This document shows, piece after piece, positions 47,073 through 55,847 of a stretch of 64,000 nt of DNA. The stretch covers positions 1 to 64,000 of the forward strand of contig JAKSRY010000002.1 in the NCBI GenBank assembly GCA_024403415.1, in the 5' to 3' direction. The position numbers were made by a program, and so were the translations under genes. The stretch's first letter is position 1. Every line of letters begins with the position of its first letter. The notes below the pieces were generated by a model that was not told the DNA's origin, did no database searches, and was given only the letters and a program-made list of their open reading frames with translations. The stretch is from Lachnospiraceae bacterium (lineage in GTDB: Bacteria; Bacillota; Clostridia; Lachnospirales; Lachnospiraceae).

Positions 47073-48101
47073 ATGATATTTGCAACCCTTTTTGATAGTT
47101 ATTATCTTGACAAGGGAATAGTCCTTTATAACTCTCTTGAAGCTGTAACAAAAGATTTCAAATTATATATTTTTTGCTTTGATGACAGATCGAAGCAGAT
47201 ACTTGAAGATATGAAACTTGAGCATGCAGTCATTGTTCACCATTCGGAATTTGAAGATGAGGCATTGCTTAAACTAAAGGCAGAGCGGTCCAAGGCGGAG
47301 TATTGCTGGACATGTACTCCTGTTATTGTTGATTATGTTTTGAAACAATACAAGGAGGAGAACTGCACATATATCGACTCTGATCTGTATTTCTTTAAGG
47401 ATCCACAATGTCTCTTTGACGAAATTGAAGAGGCTAAAGCTGATGTGGTTATTACTCCGCATAGATTTTCAGATACAGGAAAAGATCAAAAGACACAGAA
47501 ACGAAGTGGAAAATACTGTGTGGAATTCAATTATTTTAACCAGACAGACAATGCCTGGGAAGCACTTAACTGGTGGCGTGAGCGATGCGCGGAATGGTGC
47601 TTTCACCTGTATGAACCGGAACGTATGGGAGATCAGAAGTATCTGGAAAAATTTCCGGTATTATTTAAAGGTGTTCATGAATTGCAGCACCTGGGCGGAG
47701 GTGTAGCGCCTTGGAATCTAAAGCAGTATAAACTGGTGTCCCGGGTAACCGAAAATGCGGATGCAGGTAATGAATCGGATTCTGTATCAAAGGCTGTTCG
47801 TCTTGCAAAGAAGGATACCAATGAAGAATTTGATCTGGTATTCTATCATTTTCAGAACTTGAGATATATAAGTGAGCATGTGATAAATATAAGTTCAGGT
47901 TCACATGATAAGAAGATAAAGAAAGCAATATACCCGGTATATCTTAATCAAATATACGAAGTCAGAAAAATGCTTTCAGATAAATACGATGTTTCATTTG
48001 ATGTTAAGAAGAAATATTCAAGTAATAAGCTGATAGCGTGGTTACAGGGTGGACTGCTGAGATTCAAAATTAAGAGCTTATCGGATATATACAGAATATA
48101 A
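47073..48101 (+). CDS. Nucleotide-sugar glycosyltransferase, GT-A type
   Basis: 342 residues, soluble. It begins FATLFDSYYLDKGIVLYNSL, resembling GT8-like enzymes, and has a DxD metal site in YIDSDLYFF, then GDQKYLEKFP and LGGGVAPWN, which fit retaining GT-A transferases. It should add a sugar to a lipid-linked intermediate in the cytosol. GAAGGA precedes the ATG. The exact GT family and donor are uncertain. Confidence 0.78.
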   Translation: MIFATLFDSYYLDKGIVLYNSLEAVTKDFKLYIFCFDDRSKQILEDMKLEHAVIVHHSEFEDEALLKLKAERSKAEYCWTCTPVIVDYVLKQYKEENCTYIDSDLYFFKDPQCLFDEIEEAKADVVITPHRFSDTGKDQKTQKRSGKYCVEFNYFNQTDNAWEALNWWRERCAEWCFHLYEPERMGDQKYLEKFPVLFKGVHELQHLGGGVAPWNLKQYKLVSRVTENADAGNESDSVSKAVRLAKKDTNEEFDLVFYHFQNLRYISEHVINISSGSHDKKIKKAIYPVYLNQIYEVRKMLSDKYDVSFDVKKKYSSNKLIAWLQGGLLRFKIKSLSDIYRI

Positions 48102-48176
48102 CAGGAATAATAATTCAGAATGTCATGGGTTGTTGACAGACATCTGGGAAATTGTCAAAAAGGATTGTGGAACATT

Positions 48177-49307
48177 ATGAAAACATCAGTCAAAAGACAA
48201 TCGAATATTGAATTACTAAGACTTCTTGCTATGCTTGGAATTGTTCTTGTGCATATTGTGAATCATGGGGGAATAATAGATCTTTCGCATCCTTTTGAGG
48301 GAAGCTTTATAGGCGGATGGCTGTTGTTTTCACCGGGATTTTGTTCAATTAACATATTCTTGCTTATAACAGGATATTTTATGGTTGAACAAAGATTTTC
48401 AACATGGAAGATAGTGAGACTTATAGGTCAGGTTCTTTTTTATGCATTGGGAATAACAATTCTGTTTGCAATCTTTTCAGATAGAACAATTCAGGGAAAA
48501 GAGATGTTGTATTCAATATTACCGGTTTCATCAGACCTTTACTGGTATGCTTCAATGTATGTGGCGCTTTGCCTGTTATCACCGCTTCTTAACAGATTTA
48601 TCAAAGCGCTTACGAAATCACAGCTTAAATGTGTATGTATTCTTTTGTTTGTATTGTTTAGTGTATGGAGCAATGTTTTCTTCTATTCCTCAGCCCTTAA
48701 TACTGCCGGAGGAGTCAGTATTGCCTGGTTTGTATGCGTATATATCTTTGGCGCATATATAAGATTGTATTATGTTCCTGACGGGAAATGGGGAAAGAAG
48801 CTTTTATGTTCTATATTGCTGTTGCTTTTGCTGCCCCTCAGCAAATTTTTCCTTGAGTGGATTGTTACTACTCCGGTTGGAAATATAGGATTTTTGAAGG
48901 ACCTTCTTTGGGGATATAGTATTTTTTATACGTATAGTTCAATTCTGGTGGTTATCGTTTCAATCAGTGTCTTTATCGCTTTTTTGAATATGAAGATAGA
49001 ATCACCGTTTGCCTGCAGACTGATAAATGTAAGCGCAGGAGCTTCATTTGGCGTATACCTGATTCATGACCATATGTATATGAGGGATAACCTTTGGAAC
49101 TGGGTAGGAGTATCGGACTGGTATTCAAAATGGTATCTGGTTCCTATGTGTCTTGCACTCATGATAGTCTTATATATTGCCTGTATGTTCATTGAACTTT
49201 TGAGACAGAAATTGTTTTCTTTATGGGAAAAAGACAGTGCATTGAAAAGATGGTTTTTGCGATTGGATGATAAGTTAAGAGACAAGTGGAACGGAACACA
49301 TTTATAA
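48177..49307 (+). CDS. Acyltransferase-3 family membrane protein
   Basis: 376 residues from the ATG at 48177, where the family homology starts; an in-frame ATG at 48120 would add 19 residues. QSNIELLRLLAMLGIVLVHI and VNHGG match the WecH-type N-terminus and closely resemble the protein at 4857, which has an extra C-terminal domain that this one lacks. About ten membrane segments. It should acylate an exported or lipid-linked sugar. It lies between a GT gene and the third MBOAT gene. Confidence 0.85.
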   Translation: MKTSVKRQSNIELLRLLAMLGIVLVHIVNHGGIIDLSHPFEGSFIGGWLLFSPGFCSINIFLLITGYFMVEQRFSTWKIVRLIGQVLFYALGITILFAIFSDRTIQGKEMLYSILPVSSDLYWYASMYVALCLLSPLLNRFIKALTKSQLKCVCILLFVLFSVWSNVFFYSSALNTAGGVSIAWFVCVYIFGAYIRLYYVPDGKWGKKLLCSILLLLLLPLSKFFLEWIVTTPVGNIGFLKDLLWGYSIFYTYSSILVVIVSISVFIAFLNMKIESPFACRLINVSAGASFGVYLIHDHMYMRDNLWNWVGVSDWYSKWYLVPMCLALMIVLYIACMFIELLRQKLFSLWEKDSALKRWFLRLDDKLRDKWNGTHL

Positions 49308-49385
49308 GAAAATGGTGTTTACGATCGCATAAAAATATAATGAATCTGTTATTTATATTTGAAATATTGGTGCGAAGGGATATAT

Positions 49386-50813
49386 ATGCTTTTTAATTCT
49401 ATTTCTTTTGGTATATTTTTAATAATTGTATTCGCATTATATTGGATTGTTCCTAATAAATTCAGGACTATCCTTCTTTTTATCTCCAGCTGTTATTTTT
49501 ATATGAGCTGGAATCCAAAGTATATTTTACTGATTTTCTTTATGATTACCGTAAGCTATTTTTCCGGGAAAATCATTCAGAGAAGTGACAACAAAAGAAA
49601 GCGGAAAGCGATTCTTACGCTAACCATATGCTTGTGCATTGGAGCACTGTTTTTCTTTAAATATTTTAATTTTATATCAGACAATATAGTTAATTTAGCA
49701 AAATTATTATCGATACAGCTACAACCTGTAACGCTGGATATTCTTCTGCCGGTTGGAATTTCGTTTTATACCTTCCAAACTTTAAGTTATGTGATTGATA
49801 TATATCGTGGTAAAGTCGAAGAAGAACGCAATTTTATTGTATTTGCTACATTTATTTCTTTTTTTCCACAATTGGTTGCAGGCCCTATAGAAAGATCGAC
49901 AGATTTGCTGCCTCAAATTAAAAGTGAGAAGCGCTTTTCTTATGAAAATGCATCATATGGCTTAAAATTAATGGCCTGGGGGTTTTTTAAGAAACTTGCA
50001 ATAGCAAATCTTGTGGCACCATATGTAGACAAAGCATATTCTTCGATAGCTTCCTGCACAGGATTTGACATCTTATTCATGATGCCAATGTTTGCAATTC
50101 AGATATATTGTGATTTTTCAGGCTACTCAGATATCGCAATTGGTACAGCGAGGCTGTTTGGAATAAAGTTATCGAAGAACTTCATTAGTCCATATTTTGC
50201 AAATAGTATTAGTGATATGTGGCATAGATGGCATATTTCATTATCTACCTGGCTTAGAGATTATATTTATATTCCCTTAGGAGGAAGCAGAGTCTCGAAA
50301 GTGAGAAGGGTTTATAATCTGGTTATAACATTCTTTGTAAGTGGTCTTTGGCATGGGGCTAACTGGACTTATGTAATATGGGGATTATTCCATGGATTTG
50401 CCCAGGCAATAGCGGGATTGTTTCCCAGAAGAAACAAAAAGAAGTCAGGAGCAAGGAATCTGTTTTCGATGCTGGCAGTATTCATTTTCTGGTGTGTTAC
50501 ATGGGTGTTTTTTAGAGCAGATTCAATTACAGATGCTTTTGAAGTATTTAAAAAGTTGTTTGGTTCAGTAACGAATCCTTCGACCTTTGTTCATCAGAAT
50601 ATAGGCCTAACGCCTATGATTGGAATAGAGATGCTGGTTGGAGTTATTATACTTGCTATTTTTGACTATGCATCCTTGAGGGTGGATGTTATTGAATGGC
50701 TGTCGAAGAAAAAGACATTAATACGCTGGTCGGTATATGTATTACTAATATGGCTTACTGTAACCTTTATGCCCTTTGACAGCGGTGCACCTTTTGTATA
50801 TTTTCAATTTTAG
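49386..50813 (+). CDS. MBOAT O-acyltransferase (AlgI-like), module 3
   Basis: 475 residues from the ATG at 49386 with GAAGGG upstream; an earlier TTG is rejected. PVGISFYTFQTLSY, LVAGPIERSTD, WHRWHISLSTWLRDYIYIPLGG and SGLWHGANWTY carry the MBOAT signatures and catalytic His. It is close to module 1 at 30696 over most of its length, indicating paralogy. The SGNH partner gene follows after a few bases. Confidence 0.92.
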   Translation: MLFNSISFGIFLIIVFALYWIVPNKFRTILLFISSCYFYMSWNPKYILLIFFMITVSYFSGKIIQRSDNKRKRKAILTLTICLCIGALFFFKYFNFISDNIVNLAKLLSIQLQPVTLDILLPVGISFYTFQTLSYVIDIYRGKVEEERNFIVFATFISFFPQLVAGPIERSTDLLPQIKSEKRFSYENASYGLKLMAWGFFKKLAIANLVAPYVDKAYSSIASCTGFDILFMMPMFAIQIYCDFSGYSDIAIGTARLFGIKLSKNFISPYFANSISDMWHRWHISLSTWLRDYIYIPLGGSRVSKVRRVYNLVITFFVSGLWHGANWTYVIWGLFHGFAQAIAGLFPRRNKKKSGARNLFSMLAVFIFWCVTWVFFRADSITDAFEVFKKLFGSVTNPSTFVHQNIGLTPMIGIEMLVGVIILAIFDYASLRVDVIEWLSKKKTLIRWSVYVLLIWLTVTFMPFDSGAPFVYFQF

Positions 50814-50825
50814 TGGATTTTGAAC

Positions 50826-51761
50826 ATGAAAAAATTTATTAAAAAAATCTTTATATTTATAAGCATATTCATAGGCTTTTTTATCCAATTGTTTCTGTTC
50901 GACTGGCTTGTTATCGGTGACCAGTATCAGGGAGTATATAACGCGTCTATTAACGATAAGATTGAAAGACTTCAGAGTATAGAAGGACCTAAAATAATAC
51001 TGGCAGGAGACTCGAATCTTGTATATGGAATCAATTCTGAACTTATAGAACAGGCATTTGAAAAACCGGTTGTTAATTTAGGACTGAATGCTCTGCTTGG
51101 AAATGCTTTTTTAGAGAATATGATTAAGTTTGGAGTGTCAGAAGGAGATATTGTCATACTTAGTCACTGGAATTTTAATGACAGTGATGAAATTATGGAT
51201 CCGCATGTAGCTCTTACTACAGTAGAGCATAATTGGGAATATTGGAAACTATTTAGGTTAAAGGATTATCCGGGACTTATAAGGGACTATCCCCATTATC
51301 TGATTTATTCAATGTTTCATTGGGTGACAGGAGAATCTGAAAATCAAATCAAAGATGGAACGAGTAACTCCAGGGCCGCTTTTAATAAATATGGCGATAT
51401 TTGTAAAAGATTTGATACATCGTTTAGCTTTTCAGAGGGTTCTGGGTGGGTTCCTGAGACATCAGAAGAATGTATGAAAAGAATTAACGAACTTAATGAA
51501 TACGTTAAATCAAAGGGTGCTACTTTACTGATTACCGCATATCCAATTGGAATGGGTGAGTTTACACCGGATGCCTCTCTTTTTGAAGAATTTGAAAAGG
51601 AACTAACTGCTAAAGTGAATTGCGAAGTGATTTCTCATTTTACGGATTATTTTTTTGATTATAGTTTATTTTATGATGCGGCTGTACATCTCAATGCCGA
51701 AGGCGCAGATATTAGGACGCAGCGGCTTATTGATGACCTAAAAAGATGGATGAATAAATGA
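50826..51761 (+). CDS. SGNH-like acylation partner, module 3
   Basis: 311 residues. One membrane segment at the N-terminus, then IILAGDSNLVYGI (block I) and, near the C-terminus, YDAAVHLNAEGA. In that last motif the Asp and His are separated by three residues, not two as in modules 1 and 2, so either the spacing differs in this subfamily or the Asp is not part of the active site. It should be the outer transferase partner of the MBOAT protein. It is the last gene of the operon. Confidence 0.75.
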   Translation: MKKFIKKIFIFISIFIGFFIQLFLFDWLVIGDQYQGVYNASINDKIERLQSIEGPKIILAGDSNLVYGINSELIEQAFEKPVVNLGLNALLGNAFLENMIKFGVSEGDIVILSHWNFNDSDEIMDPHVALTTVEHNWEYWKLFRLKDYPGLIRDYPHYLIYSMFHWVTGESENQIKDGTSNSRAAFNKYGDICKRFDTSFSFSEGSGWVPETSEECMKRINELNEYVKSKGATLLITAYPIGMGEFTPDASLFEEFEKELTAKVNCEVISHFTDYFFDYSLFYDAAVHLNAEGADIRTQRLIDDLKRWMNK

Positions 51762-51768
51762 TAGTTGC

Positions 51769-51806
51769 AGATACCCGATGGTTAATTCAGCGGGTATCTT
51801 TTTTTT
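51769..51806 (+). terminator. Strong intrinsic terminator ending the glycan operon
   Basis: AGATACCCG (51769-51777) pairs with CGGGTATCT (51791-51799), followed by eight consecutive T. It separates two same-strand glycan operons. Confidence 0.92.
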
Positions 51807-51871
51807 GATAACTGTATGTGCCAAGATACGATTTTAAAGGCATAAAAGGTGCAATATGCCTATATTTGTTG

Positions 51872-51886
51872 TATAATAAAATTTGT
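51872..51886 (+). promoter_or_regulatory. -10 element giving a possibly leaderless transcript
   Basis: A perfect TATAAT at 51872-51877 ends nine bases before the ATG at 51887, so transcription would start within about three bases of the start codon. No ribosome binding site is present. The -35 region (near 51849) is weak. Confidence 0.5.
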
Positions 51887-53026
51887 ATGTGTACATATGA
51901 CAAAATCATAATTGGTGCAGGATTGTATGGACTATATTCTGCTTTATATTGTGGACGTTTAGGTCAGAAGGTGCTGGTTCTTGAGAAGGATAAAGCGCCT
52001 TTTAGTCGTGCTACTTACATTAACCAGGCAAGAGTTCACATGGGCTATCATTACCCAAGAAGTCTTACTACAGCAATGAAGTCTGCGGGTTATTTTAAGA
52101 GGTTTGTTGATGATTATGGATTCTCTGTACATAAGACCTTTGATCAGGTGTATGCAACCTCAGCTTCTTTCAGTTGGACAGGTGCAGAGGAGTTCAGACT
52201 TTTTTGCAAGGCCGCCGGAATAAGATGCGAAGATGTTTCTGCATCACGCTACTTTAAGCCCGGAATGTGTGATGGAGCTTTTCTTACGGAAGAATATACC
52301 TATGATGCCATGATTCTCCGTGATTATTTCCTTGATGAAATAGCTAAGTACAAAAATATAGAAATGCAATATAGCATTGATCTTAAGTCAATTTGTGAAG
52401 ATGACGACAATTATGTAGTCCGTTTTACAGAAGGAGATGAAAAAACTTCAAATTCGAAAGAAGCCATTGCACCATTCATTCTCAATGCAACATATGCATC
52501 CGTCAATCAGATTCTTAAGGTTGCTGACAGAGAGGATATGTTTGATATTAAATATGAGCTTTGCGAAATAATACTCTGTGAGGTTGCAGAGGAATTAAAA
52601 GATACAGGCATTACTGTTATGGATGGTCCGTTCTTTTCAATAATGCCCTTTGGTAAAACAGGACTTCACTCACTTACGGCCGTAACCTTTACACCGCATG
52701 TGACCTGCCGTGACGAATTACCACGTTTTAGCTGTCAGGAAGGAACAAGATGTGGAAGAGAGAGGCTTGAAAACTGTAATTTGTGTCAAAATAAACCGCA
52801 GTCGGCATGGCCTTATATGTCTCATCTTGCAGACAAATATTTACGTGAAGAACTGAAATATACATATAAAGAATCACTGTTTTCGATGAAACCAATACTG
52901 AAGAGTTCAGAGGTTGATGACTCAAGGCCGACAGCCATTAAGGTTCATTCAACGGAGCCAACCTTCATAAGTGTATTATCAGGAAAGATAAATACAGTTT
53001 ATGATTTAGATGAATTTTTACAATAA
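51887..53026 (+). CDS. FAD-dependent oxidoreductase (DAO-like)
   Basis: 379 residues from the ATG at 51887, where the family fold begins; an upstream in-frame extension runs through the promoter region. IIIGAGLYGLYSALYCGRLG then LVLEKD is a classic FAD-binding dinucleotide fold, and SRATYINQARVHMGYHYPRS resembles D-amino-acid-oxidase-like proteins. Several Cys in the middle (CREELP-type and CNLCQ segments) are unusual. It leads a unit of glycosyltransferases and an aminotransferase, so it may oxidise a sugar or its amine; the substrate is unknown. Confidence 0.75.
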   Translation: MCTYDKIIIGAGLYGLYSALYCGRLGQKVLVLEKDKAPFSRATYINQARVHMGYHYPRSLTTAMKSAGYFKRFVDDYGFSVHKTFDQVYATSASFSWTGAEEFRLFCKAAGIRCEDVSASRYFKPGMCDGAFLTEEYTYDAMILRDYFLDEIAKYKNIEMQYSIDLKSICEDDDNYVVRFTEGDEKTSNSKEAIAPFILNATYASVNQILKVADREDMFDIKYELCEIILCEVAEELKDTGITVMDGPFFSIMPFGKTGLHSLTAVTFTPHVTCRDELPRFSCQEGTRCGRERLENCNLCQNKPQSAWPYMSHLADKYLREELKYTYKESLFSMKPILKSSEVDDSRPTAIKVHSTEPTFISVLSGKINTVYDLDEFLQ

Positions 53027-53036
53027 TGAGGAACAT

Positions 53037-53972
53037 ATGGAAAAGAAATTTGTATCACTGGTAGTCTATCTCCACAATGATGAAAATAGAATAAATAGTT
53101 TCTTAAATGAGATATATTCAACAATAAGCAAATCATTTGAGCAGTATGAATTTGTATTTGTGGATGATGCCTGCAGTGATTCGACCATGGATGTTATAAA
53201 GGACTTCATTAGCAGTGAAAAGATAGAATCGCTGGTATCGGTTATCCATATGGGATTTTATCAGGGAAGAGAAGCTGCAATGAATGCAGGCCGTGATGTC
53301 TCCATAGGAGACTTCATTTATGAATTTGATGACGTTATTGCAGATTATCCGGGAAAACTCATTATGGATGCCTATAACAGACTGATAGAGGGCTATGATA
53401 TAGTCTCTGCCTGTGCAGATTCAAAACAGAAATTTACTTCAAAACTGTTTTACAAGGTTTTTAATAAATTCAGCAGGGGCAGCGGACGTATAGGAGCAGA
53501 GAGCTTCAGGATAGTAAGCAGAAGAGCTGTAAACAGAATCAAATCCATGGGTTCATATATTCCTTATCGAAAGGCTGTATATGCAAACTGCGGTTTGAAA
53601 ACAGACATGATTAAATACGAGTGCCTGAATTCCGACAGAATGAAGAAAAAGAACAAATTCAAGGAAAGAAGAAGTCTTGCCCTTGATTCATTTATATATT
53701 TTACCAACATTATGGAAAAGATATCGGCATTGGTAAGCGGTGTATTTCTTTTATTAACAATAGTAATGCTCACTTATACCGCTGTGGATTATTTCACGGA
53801 CAAAGGAATAGCCGAAGGATGGGCATCTACAATGGGCTTTATGTCGCTTGGATTCTTTGGTGTGTTTGCCCTTTTGACAATAATACTTAAATATCTTTCC
53901 GTAATGCTTAATCTTATTTTCAGGCAGCAGAAGTATCTGGTTTCGGATATTGAAAAGATAGGTGGACAATAA
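53037..53972 (+). CDS. GT2-like protein with altered DxD motif
   Basis: 311 residues from the ATG at 53037 with TGAGGA upstream. The fold is GtrB-like: VVYLHNDENR, FVDDACSDST and two C-terminal membrane segments (about 225-250 and 265-290). Where the paralogues at 25708 and 39928 have DADLQ, this protein has F97-D-D-V-I-A-D-Y-P105, so metal and donor binding may differ or activity may be lost. Its stop overlaps the next GT2 start by one base. Confidence 0.75.
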   Translation: MEKKFVSLVVYLHNDENRINSFLNEIYSTISKSFEQYEFVFVDDACSDSTMDVIKDFISSEKIESLVSVIHMGFYQGREAAMNAGRDVSIGDFIYEFDDVIADYPGKLIMDAYNRLIEGYDIVSACADSKQKFTSKLFYKVFNKFSRGSGRIGAESFRIVSRRAVNRIKSMGSYIPYRKAVYANCGLKTDMIKYECLNSDRMKKKNKFKERRSLALDSFIYFTNIMEKISALVSGVFLLLTIVMLTYTAVDYFTDKGIAEGWASTMGFMSLGFFGVFALLTIILKYLSVMLNLIFRQQKYLVSDIEKIGGQ

Positions 53973-54697
53973 TGACTATTAATTTACTGTTTCCGGTTCT
54001 GAACGAAAGACTTCGTTTGGAAAAGGGAATTACCAACTGCATGAACTATCTTAAAGAGAATGTGGATATACCTTATAAGCTTACGATTCTTGATAATGGT
54101 TCCGAGGATGAAACTCCTGACATAGCAAGGAACCTTGAAGCTAAATATGAAGAAGTAGAGTACGTAAGAATTGATGAGAAGGGTGTAGGAATAGCATTTA
54201 AGACAGGTATCGAAAGAACCGATGCAGATATCGTGGGATACATGGATATTGATCTTTCGACAGACCTTAAATATCTTTCAAAGACGATTGAAATGTTCCG
54301 GGAAGACACTGAACTTCAATACGTCAACGGAACAAGATTCAGTAAGGAATCTGACACCCGTGGCAGAAAGTGGTATCGAAAGATAACCTCAGCAGGACTT
54401 GTTTTTATTCTTAAAAAGAAATTTAAGATGAAGGCCTCTGATGCGCTGTGCGGATTTACTTTTTTAAGGACTCCGCTTGCAAAGGAGCTGGTTTCGGAAT
54501 GCTCTGACGATCATGGCTGGTTCTATACCGTTGAATTTTTGCTTCGTGCTGAAAGAAAGAATGTAAAAATATATGACATGCCGGTTCTGTGGGTAGAAGA
54601 TTATGACACTACCGTCAAGGTGTGGAAGACAATTAAAAATTATTTAAGACAGATGAAACGCTTGAAGAAGTTATTTAAGGAAGAGGGCATATTATAG
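53972..54697 (+). CDS. GT2 glycosyltransferase, DPM1-like, soluble
   Basis: 241 residues. LLFPVLNERLRLE, LDNGSEDETPDIA and the metal site GYMDIDLSTD near residue 90 are intact. It has no membrane segment, like the short dolichol/polyprenyl-phosphate mannose synthase type. Translation is coupled to the preceding altered GT2 through a one-base overlap; the two may act as a pair, one catalytic and one anchoring. That pairing is inference. Confidence 0.85.
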   Translation: MTINLLFPVLNERLRLEKGITNCMNYLKENVDIPYKLTILDNGSEDETPDIARNLEAKYEEVEYVRIDEKGVGIAFKTGIERTDADIVGYMDIDLSTDLKYLSKTIEMFREDTELQYVNGTRFSKESDTRGRKWYRKITSAGLVFILKKKFKMKASDALCGFTFLRTPLAKELVSECSDDHGWFYTVEFLLRAERKNVKIYDMPVLWVEDYDTTVKVWKTIKNYLRQMKRLKKLFKEEGIL

Positions 54698-54746
54698 TTG
54701 ATATTGTAAAATAGGTGCGACTTTAAGGCGGATGGAGAATAATTTG

Positions 54747-55847
54747 ATGTTAAAGAGAATAGATCTTGCAAGAGATTATGAAAAACATAAAGATGAATAT
54801 CTTAAAGCAATTGAGGAGTGCTGCAAGGTTACGGCATTTTCCGGAGGACCATTTGCAGATAAATTTGATAAAGAGTTTAAGGAGTACCTTGGTGCAGAAT
54901 TTGTCCAGGGGGTTAACAACGGAACTTCAGCAATTCACTGTGCCTTAGCGGTCCTTGGAATAGGCAAGGGAGATGAAGTTATTGTTCCTGCAAACACCTA
55001 TATTGCTTCTGCCTGGGGAGTTACCTACACAGGCGCAACACCGGTATTTGTGGACTGTACGGCAGATACCTGGGAAATCGATGCGTCTCAAATTGAAAGC
55101 AGGATTACCGAAAGAACCAAGGCAATACTTGGTGTTCATCTTTACGGACAGCCTTTTGACTTTGCTGCTGTTAAAAAGATAGCAGATAAATATAATCTCT
55201 ATGTGGTGGAGGATTGTGCCCAGGCACATGGAGCAAAATTTGAGGGTAAAATGGTTGGAACACTGGGTGAACTCGGATGCTTCTCTTTTTATCCCGGTAA
55301 GAATCTGTATGCTTTTGGTGAAGGCGGTGCAGTAAGTACCAATAATGCCGAGTATGATAAATATATAAATGTCATGAAGAATCAGGGATGCAATGTGAGA
55401 TATTATCACGAGATGATAGGCTACAATTATCGTCTTGAAGGACTTCAGGGAGCAGTTCTCAGTGTATCCTTAAAATATCTTCCGGAGTGGACCAAAAGGC
55501 GAATTGAGATTGGACACAAATATATAGAGAACATCAATAATTCGCTGGTGACTCTTCAGTATCACCCTGATAATACAGAGCCTGTCTTCCATCTTTTCGA
55601 GATAGAAGTCGAAGGTGATCCGGAAAAATTCCTCGAGTATATGAAGGAGAAGGATATAGAGTGCAATCGTCACTATCCGGTGCCATGTCATCTTCAGGAA
55701 GCATATGCAGATCTTGGATACAAAAAGGGTGATTGTCCGAATGCTGAATATCTTGCAGAGCATTGTGTGACTCTGCCGTTATTCCCGGAAATGACAGAAG
55801 AAGAAATTGAAAAAGTTATTGATGCAGTGAATGGATACAGAATATGA
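54747..55847 (+). CDS. DegT/DnrJ/EryC1 sugar aminotransferase
   Basis: 366 residues from the ATG at 54747, with GGAG nine bases before; the ATG at 54732 is an alternative. GVNNGTSAIHCALAVLGI, VEDCAQAHGA and FSFYPGKNLYAFGEGGA, with Lys185 binding PLP, are family signatures. It transfers an amino group to a keto-sugar nucleotide. Its N-terminus resembles 3-amino sugar enzymes (FdtB/QdtB), but a partner for the PseB-like dehydratase product is also possible. Its stop overlaps the next start (ATGA). Confidence 0.88.
   Translation: MLKRIDLARDYEKHKDEYLKAIEECCKVTAFSGGPFADKFDKEFKEYLGAEFVQGVNNGTSAIHCALAVLGIGKGDEVIVPANTYIASAWGVTYTGATPVFVDCTADTWEIDASQIESRITERTKAILGVHLYGQPFDFAAVKKIADKYNLYVVEDCAQAHGAKFEGKMVGTLGELGCFSFYPGKNLYAFGEGGAVSTNNAEYDKYINVMKNQGCNVRYYHEMIGYNYRLEGLQGAVLSVSLKYLPEWTKRRIEIGHKYIENINNSLVTLQYHPDNTEPVFHLFEIEVEGDPEKFLEYMKEKDIECNRHYPVPCHLQEAYADLGYKKGDCPNAEYLAEHCVTLPLFPEMTEEEIEKVIDAVNGYRI

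Noticed and set aside
54945-55409. A 154-codon minus-strand frame.
   Set aside because: It is antisense to the DegT aminotransferase gene and shows no recognisable features.
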